Positions 1 through 5,588 of a DNA stretch of 7,106 nt are shown here, one piece after another. The notes beneath the pieces were generated by a model, which worked only from the letters and a program-made list of their open reading frames with translations, did no database searches and had not been told where the DNA came from. How positions within the stretch are numbered: the stretch's first letter is position 1; each line of letters opens with the position of its first letter. The position numbers were made by a program, and so were the translations under genes. The DNA lies in the NCBI GenBank assembly GCA_946042285.1, contig CAMGDK010000078.1:1-7106 (forward strand). Direction: 5' to 3'. The DNA comes from an uncultured Clostridia bacterium (lineage in GTDB: Bacteria > Bacillota > Clostridia > Oscillospirales > Acutalibacteraceae).

Positions 1-322
1 ACACAGTAATCTTGCCTACTGCAGTGTTAAGTGCTGCTGCCTTGCCCGAAAGAGCATCCGCCTCACCACCGTAAAGATAAGCGTCAATAGCCTTTTGGCA
101 ATTTACATAAGCGGTGTAAGCAGCTTCAACTCCGGTAAAAATACCCTCTGTTTGAAGTTTGTCCTCAAATGCCTGCATTGCCTCTGCTGCCTCAACTACT
201 GCAGAATCTGTTGACTCAACAGTAATTGCATAAGCCGAAAGCGATGCAATCGGAAGTGATGTAACTAACATCAGCACCGAAAGAAATGCAGACAAAAGTC
301 TTCTTGAAAGTTTAGTTTTCAT
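1..322 (-). CDS. Secreted protein of unknown function, N-terminal part (partial)
   Basis: The gene runs off the left edge, so only the first 107 residues are visible. The ATG at 322-320 follows a perfect ribosome binding site, TAAGGAGG (337-330), seven bases upstream, so the start is secure. Residues 1-32 form a classical signal peptide: a basic n-region (KTKLSRR), a hydrophobic core (about 9-28) and a signal peptidase I site SAYA|IT after Ala32. There is no lipobox cysteine, so the product is probably exported and either released or anchored by the missing C-terminus. The mature part is Ala/Glu-rich and looks alpha-helical (for example VVEAAEAMQAF and KAIDAYLYGGEADAL). I do not recognise a domain. 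This composition is common at the N-termini of large modular cell-surface proteins of gut Clostridia, but that role is an inference. The gene is transcribed divergently from argG and has its own promoter and a long leader. Confidence 0.85.
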   Translation of the reverse strand, partial: MKTKLSRRLLSAFLSVLMLVTSLPIASLSAYAITVESTDSAVVEAAEAMQAFEDKLQTEGIFTGVEAAYTAYVNCQKAIDAYLYGGEADALSGKAAALNTAVGKITV

Positions 323-460
323 AGTTATTCCTCCTTAACTACATGGCAGGATTGCACATGACGGGGTAATGATGCGCCGCCATCTGACCAAGGCGAAGCA
401 CCTGCCGACATGCAAAATCGAGCCGTAAAAGAGCATAGTATCCCCATGCTTTATATATAC
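323..460 (-). promoter_or_regulatory. Candidate structured 5' leader RNA of the secreted-protein gene
   Basis: The predicted start site near 460 gives a leader of about 138 nt, much longer than the argG leader (about 26 nt). Its centre is strikingly GC-rich for an otherwise AT-rich spacer. In RNA sense it can form a hairpin AGCAU/AUGCU (450-446 with 436-432) with a GGGG-containing loop. It can also form a closing stem GGCAGG/CCUGCC (406-401 with 350-345) that encloses an inner hairpin CGCC/GGCG (395-392 with 381-378). A CCCC run (366-363) inside the closed domain could pair with the GGGG loop. The domain ends just before the ribosome binding site at 337-330. I could not match it to a riboswitch class I know; it lacks the cyclic-di-GMP-I core and T-box motifs. 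Function is unknown, and the fold is by eye only. Confidence 0.35.
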
Positions 461-466
461 AAGCGA

Positions 467-495
467 ATAATAGCATATATCATCTGCTTTGTCAA
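467..495 (-). promoter_or_regulatory. Sigma-A-type promoter of the left secreted-protein gene
   Basis: On the minus strand, TTGACA (495-490) and TATTAT (472-467) are separated by exactly 17 bases. The -35 is a perfect match and the -10 matches five of six positions. Transcription would begin near 460 and read leftward into the secreted-protein gene. A second TTGACA-like sequence lies just upstream within the direct repeats, so a nested alternative promoter is possible. Confidence 0.75.
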
Positions 496-545
496 TATAT
501 TTTTCAACTTTTGTCAACAAAAATGTTTACAAATTGTTTACAAAA
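488..545 (-). repeat. Helically phased direct repeats behind the -35 box
   Basis: Read on the plus strand, a T(C/T)(A/T)A(C/T)-type hexamer recurs at about one helical turn: TCAATA (492), TCAACT (504), TCAACA (514), TTTACA (526) and TTTACA (537), with spacings of 12, 10, 12 and 11. The last two units extend to identical TGTTTACAAA repeats exactly 11 bp apart. The array overlaps and lies directly upstream of the -35 element of the minus-strand promoter, which is where OmpR/PhoB-family activators bind. TTTACA-N5-TTTACA resembles the Bacillus PhoP box arrangement, but AT-rich sequence can mimic it. The binding protein is not identifiable here. Confidence 0.35.
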
Positions 546-650
546 TTCTTTGCCGTTTCAGTGATAGACACAATTTGCAAATGTGCCTATAAATTAACAC
601 AATAGCGATGAAAATTTATCTTGTTTTTTGGACAGTGAAACGTATATTTT

Positions 651-709
651 TATGCAATATTATGCAATTTTTATGTATATTTGTGCATATTTTTCAATAT
701 TTATACAAA
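651..709 (+). promoter_or_regulatory. Three tandem ARG-box-like operators (ArgR/AhrC candidate sites)
   Basis: Compared with the ARG-box core TGAATwwwwATTCA, three 14-base matches occur in a row: TGCAATATTATGCA (653-666, 7 of 10 fixed positions), TGTATATTTGTGCA (674-687, 7 of 10) and TCAATATTTATACA (694-707, 8 of 10). All have A/T in the four central positions. Their centres are 21 and 20 bp apart, which reproduces the known pairing of 18-bp ARG boxes separated by about 3 bp and bound by the ArgR hexamer. They lie just upstream of the argG promoter, which fits arginine-dependent repression. The AT-rich background inflates such matches, and no argR gene is in the window. Confidence 0.45.
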
Positions 710-723
710 GTTTCAAAAACCTC

Positions 724-752
724 TTGAAATGCACAGTGCGACTAACTATAAT
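724..752 (+). promoter_or_regulatory. Promoter of argG
   Basis: TTGAAA (724-729) and a perfect TATAAT (747-752) are separated by 17 bases. The predicted start near 759 gives a leader of only about 26 nt before the argG ATG at 786, which leaves no room for a riboswitch or T-box. The spacer contains a perfect small palindrome, GCAC-A-GTGC (731-739), that could be an extra operator. Confidence 0.75.
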
Positions 753-785
753 GTATATCAGTTAATAAAAAAGGAGAATTATTCT

Positions 786-2012
786 ATGGCTAAAGAAATT
801 AAAAAGGTCGTGCTTGCATACTCAGGCGGACTTGACACTTCAATTATTATCCCTTGGCTCAAGGAGAACTACAACAACTGTGAGGTAATCGCCGTTTCCG
901 GTGATGTCGGACAAGGCACAGAGCTTGACGGACTTGAGGAAAAGGCTATCGCAACAGGTGCTTCAAAGCTTTATGTTCTTGATCTTAAGGATGAATATGT
1001 AGAGGATTACATCTTCCCTTGCCTTAAGGCAGGTGCTGATTACGAAACATACCTTCTCGGCACATCTCATGCCCGCCCGTGTATTGCAAAGGGACTTGCT
1101 GAAATCGCTATCAAGGAGGGTGCTGACGCTATCTGCCACGGTTGTACCGGTAAGGGTAACGATCAGGTTAGATTTGAGCTTACTCTCAAGGCATTTGCTC
1201 CCGAAATGGAAATCATTGCTCCTTGGAGAGAGTGGGACATCAAATCTCGTGAGGAGGAAATCGAGTACGCAGAGGCTCACAACATTCCTCTTAAGATAAA
1301 CAGAGAAACAAATTACAGCAAGGATAAGAATGTATGGCACTTGAGCCACGAAGGACTTGACCTTGAGGATCCTGCAAACGAGCCAATGTATTCAAAGGAG
1401 GGCTTCCTTGAGTTAGGCGTTGCTCCCGAGCAGGCTCCCGATGTACCTACATACGTTACAATTCATTTTGAAAAGGGCGTTCCTACCGCTATTGACGGCA
1501 AGGAAATGAAGGCTCTTGCAATCGTTGAAAAGCTCAACGAGCTTGGCGGCGCAAACGGTATCGGTCTTCTTGACATCGTTGAAAACCGTCTTGTAGGCAT
1601 GAAGAGCAGAGGTGTATATGAGACTCCGGGCGGTGCTATTCTTTACAAGGCTCACGAAATCCTTGAAATGATTACACTTGACAGAGAAACATCTCACTAT
1701 AAAAAGCTCGTTGCACAGAAATTCGGTGAGCTTGTATATAACGGTCTTTGGTTTACTCCTCTTCGTGAGGCTCTTTCGGCTTTCGTTGATAAGACACAGG
1801 AAACTGTTACAGGTGATGTTAAGCTCAAGCTTTACAAGGGCAATATTATCAATGCAGGTGTTACATCGCCTTACACTCTTTACGATGAGAACATTGCTTC
1901 GTTCGGCGAGGACGGCGGTGCATACAATCAGGCTGACTCGGCAGGATTTATTAACCTTTTCGGTCTTTCAATCAAGGTTAAGGCTCTTCTTGACAAGCAG
2001 CGCGGTGAATAA
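786..2012 (+). CDS. argG: Argininosuccinate synthase
   Basis: This cytosolic enzyme condenses citrulline with aspartate, using ATP, to give argininosuccinate, the penultimate step of arginine synthesis. The 408-residue product has the usual family length. Visible signatures are the N-type PP-loop AYSGGLDTS (residues 11-19), which binds ATP; GCTGKGNDQVRFE (119-131), the citrulline/aspartate site; NVWHLSHEG (182-190); and the VENRLVGMKSRGVYETPGG stretch (265-283) expected near the synthetase-domain and tetramer region. The start at 786 is preferred because AAGGAG (771-776) lies ten bases upstream. A longer frame opening at 681 would have to begin upstream of the promoter TTGAAA-N17-TATAAT and adds 35 non-homologous residues. 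argH follows after 74 bases. No frameshift or missing motif was seen. Confidence 0.97.
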   Translation: MAKEIKKVVLAYSGGLDTSIIIPWLKENYNNCEVIAVSGDVGQGTELDGLEEKAIATGASKLYVLDLKDEYVEDYIFPCLKAGADYETYLLGTSHARPCIAKGLAEIAIKEGADAICHGCTGKGNDQVRFELTLKAFAPEMEIIAPWREWDIKSREEEIEYAEAHNIPLKINRETNYSKDKNVWHLSHEGLDLEDPANEPMYSKEGFLELGVAPEQAPDVPTYVTIHFEKGVPTAIDGKEMKALAIVEKLNELGGANGIGLLDIVENRLVGMKSRGVYETPGGAILYKAHEILEMITLDRETSHYKKLVAQKFGELVYNGLWFTPLREALSAFVDKTQETVTGDVKLKLYKGNIINAGVTSPYTLYDENIASFGEDGGAYNQADSAGFINLFGLSIKVKALLDKQRGE

Positions 2013-2034
2013 TTATATACATTTTATTATAACA

Positions 2035-2063
2035 TTAGGGGCGGTGCAGGCATCGCCCCGTAA
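2035..2063 (+). repeat. Palindromic hairpin between argG and argH
   Basis: GGGGCGGTG (2038-2046) pairs with CATCGCCCC (2051-2059) in a nine-pair stem (one G-U) with a four-base loop, flanked by TTA/TAA that can extend it past a one-base bulge. It is not followed by a T tract, so it is unlikely to be a full intrinsic terminator. It may instead act as a processing or stability element that sets different argG and argH levels. The TAGGGGC...GCCCC form also resembles dispersed REP-like palindromes found in many Clostridia genomes, which is an inference from memory. Confidence 0.65.
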
Positions 2064-2086
2064 ATTCATATAATGAGGAAAACACT

Positions 2087-3463
2087 ATGGCACAATTATG
2101 GAAGGGCAGATTCAAAAAAGAGCTTGCCAAGGAAACTAACGATTTTAACTCATCAATCAAATTCGACTGCAGAATGTTTGAGGAGGATATTAAGGGCAGC
2201 ATTGCTCACGCTACCATGCTCGGCGCTTGCGGCATTATTGAAAAATCCGAAAGCGAAAAAATCACTGCAGGACTCTCTGAAATCCTTGACGATATTAAAG
2301 GCGGAAGACTTGAAATCGACATGGAGGCTGAGGACATTCACACATTTGTTGAGGGTGAGCTTACTGCAAGACTCGGTCAAACAGGTAAAAGGCTTCACAC
2401 TGCAAGGTCAAGAAACGATCAGGTTGCACTTGACATAAGAATGGTGCTGAAAAACGAAATTAACGAAATCAGCGAAAAGCTTAAATCCTTAATCACTGTA
2501 CTTTGCGAAAAGGCAGAGCAAAACACCGACACAATTATGCCGGGATACACTCATCTTCAAAGGGCGCAGCCTATCACCTTTGCGCATCATCTTATGGCGT
2601 ACTGCGCTATGCTTTGCCGTGACCTTGACAGACTCGGTGACATCAAAAAAAGAATGAATGTGCTTCCGCTTGGAAGCGGTGCTCTTGCCGGCACCACTTA
2701 CCCTATCGACAGAAGCATGGTTGCAGAGCTTCTTGGCTTTGATGATATTTCCGCAAACAGCCTTGACGGTGTATCCGACAGAGATTTTTGCATTGAGCTT
2801 GCTTGTGCATTATCGATTATAATGGTGCATCTTTCCCGTTTCAGTGAGGAAATTATCATGTGGTGCAGCTGGGAATTCAAGTTTGTTGAGCTTGACGACG
2901 CTTTCTCAACAGGATCAAGCATCATGCCTCAAAAGAAAAATCCCGACATAGCAGAGCTTGTCAGAGGCAAAAGCGGTCGTGTATTCGGCGACCTCACTGC
3001 CCTGCTCACTGTTATGAAGGGTATTGCTCTTGCATACAACAAGGATATGCAGGAGGATAAGGAGGCTATATTTGATGCAGTGGACACTGTAAAAATGTGT
3101 CTTAACGCGTTTACTCCCATGATTGACACCATGACCGTTCTCAAGGAAAATATGAGAAATGCGGCTTCAAGAGGATTTATCAATGCGACTGACTGCGCCG
3201 ATTATCTTGTCGGCAAAGGGCTTGCGTTCCGTGATGCTTACAAGGCTACCGGTGAGCTTGTTGCTCTTTGCATAGACAAGGGACTTACCCTTGAAACCTT
3301 GCCGATTGAGGAGTACAAGGCTGTGTGTGATCTTTTTGATGAAGATGTTTATACGGCAATCAATCTTGAAAAATGCGTTAATGACAGGCTTGTCCCCGGC
3401 GGACCGAGCGCTCAAAGCGTTATGGCTCAAATTGAAAGGGCAAGAAGGCTTATTGCCATATAA
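2087..3463 (+). CDS. argH: Argininosuccinate lyase
   Basis: This enzyme cleaves argininosuccinate to arginine and fumarate, the last step of arginine synthesis, as a cytosolic homotetramer of the fumarase/aspartase superfamily. The 458-residue length is normal for the family. Conserved blocks are HTARSRNDQ (residues 104-112; the usual form is HTGRSRNDQ), YTHLQRAQP (154-162) carrying the catalytic-site Thr-His, and the superfamily signature GSSIMPQKKNP (276-286), whose serine on the mobile loop is the catalytic base and whose lysine contacts the substrate. YNKDMQEDKE (317-326) is also typical. The start at 2087 follows GAGGAA (2075-2080) at six bases. An overlapping frame that opens at 2073 is a shadow. 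The gene almost certainly shares the argG transcript, read through the intervening hairpin. No clear terminator follows it. Confidence 0.97.
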   Translation: MAQLWKGRFKKELAKETNDFNSSIKFDCRMFEEDIKGSIAHATMLGACGIIEKSESEKITAGLSEILDDIKGGRLEIDMEAEDIHTFVEGELTARLGQTGKRLHTARSRNDQVALDIRMVLKNEINEISEKLKSLITVLCEKAEQNTDTIMPGYTHLQRAQPITFAHHLMAYCAMLCRDLDRLGDIKKRMNVLPLGSGALAGTTYPIDRSMVAELLGFDDISANSLDGVSDRDFCIELACALSIIMVHLSRFSEEIIMWCSWEFKFVELDDAFSTGSSIMPQKKNPDIAELVRGKSGRVFGDLTALLTVMKGIALAYNKDMQEDKEAIFDAVDTVKMCLNAFTPMIDTMTVLKENMRNAASRGFINATDCADYLVGKGLAFRDAYKATGELVALCIDKGLTLETLPIEEYKAVCDLFDEDVYTAINLEKCVNDRLVPGGPSAQSVMAQIERARRLIAI

Positions 3464-3514
3464 GCACTCTCGGCTTAATTTATAAAACATTATTGGCATT
3501 TTTTGTCGTTTTTC

Positions 3515-3543
3515 TTGACTACTATCATTTAATGGCATATAAT
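3515..3543 (+). promoter_or_regulatory. Promoter of the DegV-family gene
   Basis: TTGACT (3515-3520) and a perfect TATAAT (3538-3543) are separated by 17 bases. The predicted start near 3550 lies about 28 bases upstream of the ATG at 3578. Its presence in the 114-base gap after argH indicates that the DegV gene, and possibly ilvE, can be expressed independently of arginine control. Confidence 0.75.
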
Positions 3544-3577
3544 AATTGTTAAGAGTAAAATGAAAGGTGGTAGTTTA

Positions 3578-4435
3578 ATGAGCTATAAAATAGTTGTTGA
3601 CAGCTGCTGCGATTTAACCGATGACATGAAGAGGTGGGATAACTTTGAGGTAGTTCCTCTCACTCTTGAAATAAATGATTACCGTATTCTCGACGATGAA
3701 GGCTTTGATCAGGATGATTTTATCAGCAGGATGAAGGCAAACGACGGTATGGCAAAAAGCGCATGCCCTTCTCCCGAGGCTTGGAAAAAGGCTTATGAAG
3801 GCGACTATGACGAGGTTTATGTTTTAACAATAACAGACAAGCTCAGCGGCACATATAACAGTGCGCTTCAGGGCAAAATGCTTTACGAGGACGAGCATAA
3901 GGATGATAAAAAAATCTATGTTTTCAACTCTCTTGCTACATCGGGACTTGAAACTATTATTGCTCTTCTTATCAAAAGACTTGCTGACGAGGGCAAGACA
4001 TTTGATGACATAGTCAGATATGTTGATGATTACATCGTTAATCACACAGGTCTTCTCTTCTGCCTTGAAAGCTTTGACGCATTGAAGAAAAACGGCAGGC
4101 TTTTTGCACTTGCAGCAAGCGTGTTTGAGAAAATCAGAGTTAAGCTCATTTGCAAAAGAACTACCGAGGGCAACATTGCTCTTGCAGGTCAGGACTTAAA
4201 TGCCAACAGAGCACTCACAAAGCTTGCAGGCTTCATTAACGAAACGGTTGCCGACTGTAATCTTGACGGCAAAATGGTTGTTATTACTTATGTTTGCTGC
4301 AAGGAAAAGGCAGAATTTACCGCAGAAAAAATAAGACTTAAGACACCTTACACGGATATTAGAATTATCAAGGCTTCAGGTCTTAATTCACTTTACGCTT
4401 CAGACGGCGGAATTATCGTATCGTTTGACTACTAA
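3578..4435 (+). CDS. DegV family protein (fatty-acid/lipid-binding)
   Basis: The 285-residue product fits the DegV family, small two-domain cytosolic proteins that bind a fatty acid and, in Firmicutes, include the FakB subunits that present fatty acids to the kinase FakA. Visible family features are IVVDSCCDLT (residues 5-14), VVPLTLEI (25-32), the ligand-loop SACPSPEAW (61-69), TDKLSGTYNSA (86-96), FNSLATSG (116-123) and LKKNGRL (169-175). The usual threonine before the loop serine is lysine here, and the common C-terminal HTGPG motif is not evident (the end reads ASDGGIIVSF), so ligand choice may differ. The start at 3578 follows AAAGGTGG (3563-3570); an ATG at 3560 lies only about ten bases after the predicted transcript start and lacks a ribosome binding site. 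ilvE starts 32 bases downstream. No fakA-like gene is in the window. Confidence 0.85.
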   Translation: MSYKIVVDSCCDLTDDMKRWDNFEVVPLTLEINDYRILDDEGFDQDDFISRMKANDGMAKSACPSPEAWKKAYEGDYDEVYVLTITDKLSGTYNSALQGKMLYEDEHKDDKKIYVFNSLATSGLETIIALLIKRLADEGKTFDDIVRYVDDYIVNHTGLLFCLESFDALKKNGRLFALAASVFEKIRVKLICKRTTEGNIALAGQDLNANRALTKLAGFINETVADCNLDGKMVVITYVCCKEKAEFTAEKIRLKTPYTDIRIIKASGLNSLYASDGGIIVSFDY

Positions 4436-4467
4436 TTTAGATTTCATTATAAAAGAGGTAATATAAA

Positions 4468-5529
4468 ATGGAAATCAAGTATGATTTAACAAAAACACCA
4501 AAGGAAAAGCCAACCGGCAAGCTCGGCTTCGGTCACATTTTTACCGACCACATGTTCGTAATGGACTACAAGACCGGCAAGGGTTGGCACAATGCAAGAA
4601 TTGAGCCTTATCAGCCACTCGTTCTCGATCCTTCCGCTCTCGTATTCCATTATGCTCAGGAATGCTTTGAGGGCTTAAAGGCTTACAGAACTCCTGACGG
4701 AAATGTTCAACTCTTCAGACCTGACAAGAATGCCGAAAGAATGCAGTCAACACACCAGAGGCTTTGTATTCCCGAAATCCCTGTTGAAGATTTTGTTGAA
4801 GCAGTAAGAGCTCTCGTTGCAGTTGAAAAGGATTGGGTTCCGTCCGAGCCTGACACAAGCCTTTACATCCGTCCGTTTACAATCGCTACCGAGCCTGTAC
4901 TCGGCGTTAAGGCTGCTGATGAGTACAAGTTTATTATAATCTGCTCACCTTCAGGCGCATATTATGAGGAGGGTATGAACCCTGTTAAAATTTATGTTGA
5001 GGATGAGTATGTTCGTGCTACTCCCGGCGGAACAGGCTACATCAAGTGCGGCGGTAACTATGCTGCATCTATCATTGCTTCGGAAAAGGGCCACAAGCTC
5101 GGCTACTCACAGGTGCTTTGGCTTGACGGCGTTGAAAGAAAGTATGTTGAAGAGGTTGGCTCAATGAACATCATGTTCAAGGTTGACGGAGAGATATACA
5201 CTGCTCCGACAATCGGCACAGTTCTTCCGGGTATCACAAGAATGAGCTGTATTGAGCTTTTGAAAAGCTGGGGCTACAAGGTTAACGAAACAAGATTTAC
5301 AATCGACTTCATCATGGACGCTGCCAAAAAAGGCACTCTTGAAGAGGTGTTCGGTACAGGTACTGCTGCTGTTATCAGCCCTGTCGGCGGACTTACATAC
5401 GAGGGTGAGTCAATCGAGATTAACGATTTCAAAACAGGCGAGCTTACTCAAAAGCTTTATGATACTCTTACAGGTATTCAATTTGGTAAGCTTGATGATA
5501 ACATGGGCTGGATTGTTAAGGTTGACTGA
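4468..5529 (+). CDS. ilvE: Branched-chain amino acid aminotransferase
   Basis: This PLP-dependent fold-type IV enzyme interconverts Leu, Ile and Val with their 2-oxo acids, using glutamate/2-oxoglutarate. It is the final synthetic and first catabolic step. The 353-residue length and motifs match the Bacillus/mitochondrial-type BCAT subgroup: CFEGLKAY (residues 66-73), YIRPF (133-137), GGTGYIKCGGNYAAS (187-201) with the PLP-binding Lys193, EEVGSMNIMF (228-237) with the cofactor-contacting glutamate, and LPGITRMS (253-260). The redox CXXC of mammalian enzymes is absent; the equivalent region reads FGTGTAAVISP. The ribosome binding site AAGAGG (4453-4458) is nine bases upstream of the ATG. The gene lies 32 bases after the DegV gene and is probably cotranscribed with it. 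A strong terminator follows. Confidence 0.95.
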   Translation: MEIKYDLTKTPKEKPTGKLGFGHIFTDHMFVMDYKTGKGWHNARIEPYQPLVLDPSALVFHYAQECFEGLKAYRTPDGNVQLFRPDKNAERMQSTHQRLCIPEIPVEDFVEAVRALVAVEKDWVPSEPDTSLYIRPFTIATEPVLGVKAADEYKFIIICSPSGAYYEEGMNPVKIYVEDEYVRATPGGTGYIKCGGNYAASIIASEKGHKLGYSQVLWLDGVERKYVEEVGSMNIMFKVDGEIYTAPTIGTVLPGITRMSCIELLKSWGYKVNETRFTIDFIMDAAKKGTLEEVFGTGTAAVISPVGGLTYEGESIEINDFKTGELTQKLYDTLTGIQFGKLDDNMGWIVKVD

Positions 5530-5554
5530 TAGCAAAATTATATATGCATAATTT

Positions 5555-5588
5555 AAGGAGGACTGTTAAACGGTCCTCCTTCTTTTTT
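5555..5588 (+). terminator. Intrinsic terminator after ilvE
   Basis: AAGGAGGAC (5555-5563) pairs perfectly with GTCCTCCTT (5573-5581), extendable by two inner pairs to a five-base loop, and is followed by C and six T (5583-5588). This is a textbook rho-independent terminator for the plus-strand run. The opposite strand lacks a good U tract (AAATTATG follows the stem), so termination of the convergent gene here would be weaker. The stop codon of that gene overlaps the T tract. Confidence 0.92.

Larger units (their letters stand above)
323..785. other. Divergent intergenic region between the secreted-protein gene and argG
   Basis: This 463-base gap separates two divergent starts and is entirely regulatory as far as I can see. 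The left part (323-460) is the transcribed leader of the minus-strand gene, 467-545 holds its promoter and upstream repeats, and 651-785 holds argG control sites, promoter and ribosome binding site. I see no clear signal in 546-650 beyond AT-rich sequence. Short reading frames at 335-520 (minus) and 410-592 (plus) overlap promoter and leader elements and lack ribosome binding sites, so they are not called. Confidence 0.75.

Noticed and set aside
335..592. Short reading frames of about 60 residues on both strands (335-520 minus, 410-592 plus)
   Set aside because: They overlap the promoter, leader RNA and AT-rich repeats, lack ribosome binding sites, and their translations look random.
681..785. 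Longer argG start giving 35 extra N-terminal residues
   Set aside because: It begins upstream of the TTGAAA-N17-TATAAT promoter, has no ribosome binding site, and the extension is not ArgG-like; AAGGAG directly precedes the ATG at 786.
323..785. T-box or cyclic-di-GMP riboswitch in the divergent region
   Set aside because: No T-box antiterminator motif or cyclic-di-GMP-I core was seen on either strand, and the argG leader is too short for either.
963..1349. Antisense and overlapping frames inside argG, argH, degV and ilvE
   Set aside because: They are shadows of well-supported genes, with no ribosome binding sites or recognisable motifs.
3464..3514. Terminator after argH
   Set aside because: T runs are present, but no convincing GC-rich stem precedes them; only a weak GCCA/TGGC pairing is possible.
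3560..3577. Upstream ATG for the DegV-family gene
   Set aside because: It lies only about ten bases after the predicted transcript start and has no ribosome binding site; AAAGGTGG is placed for the ATG at 3578, giving the usual MxYKIVVDS start.
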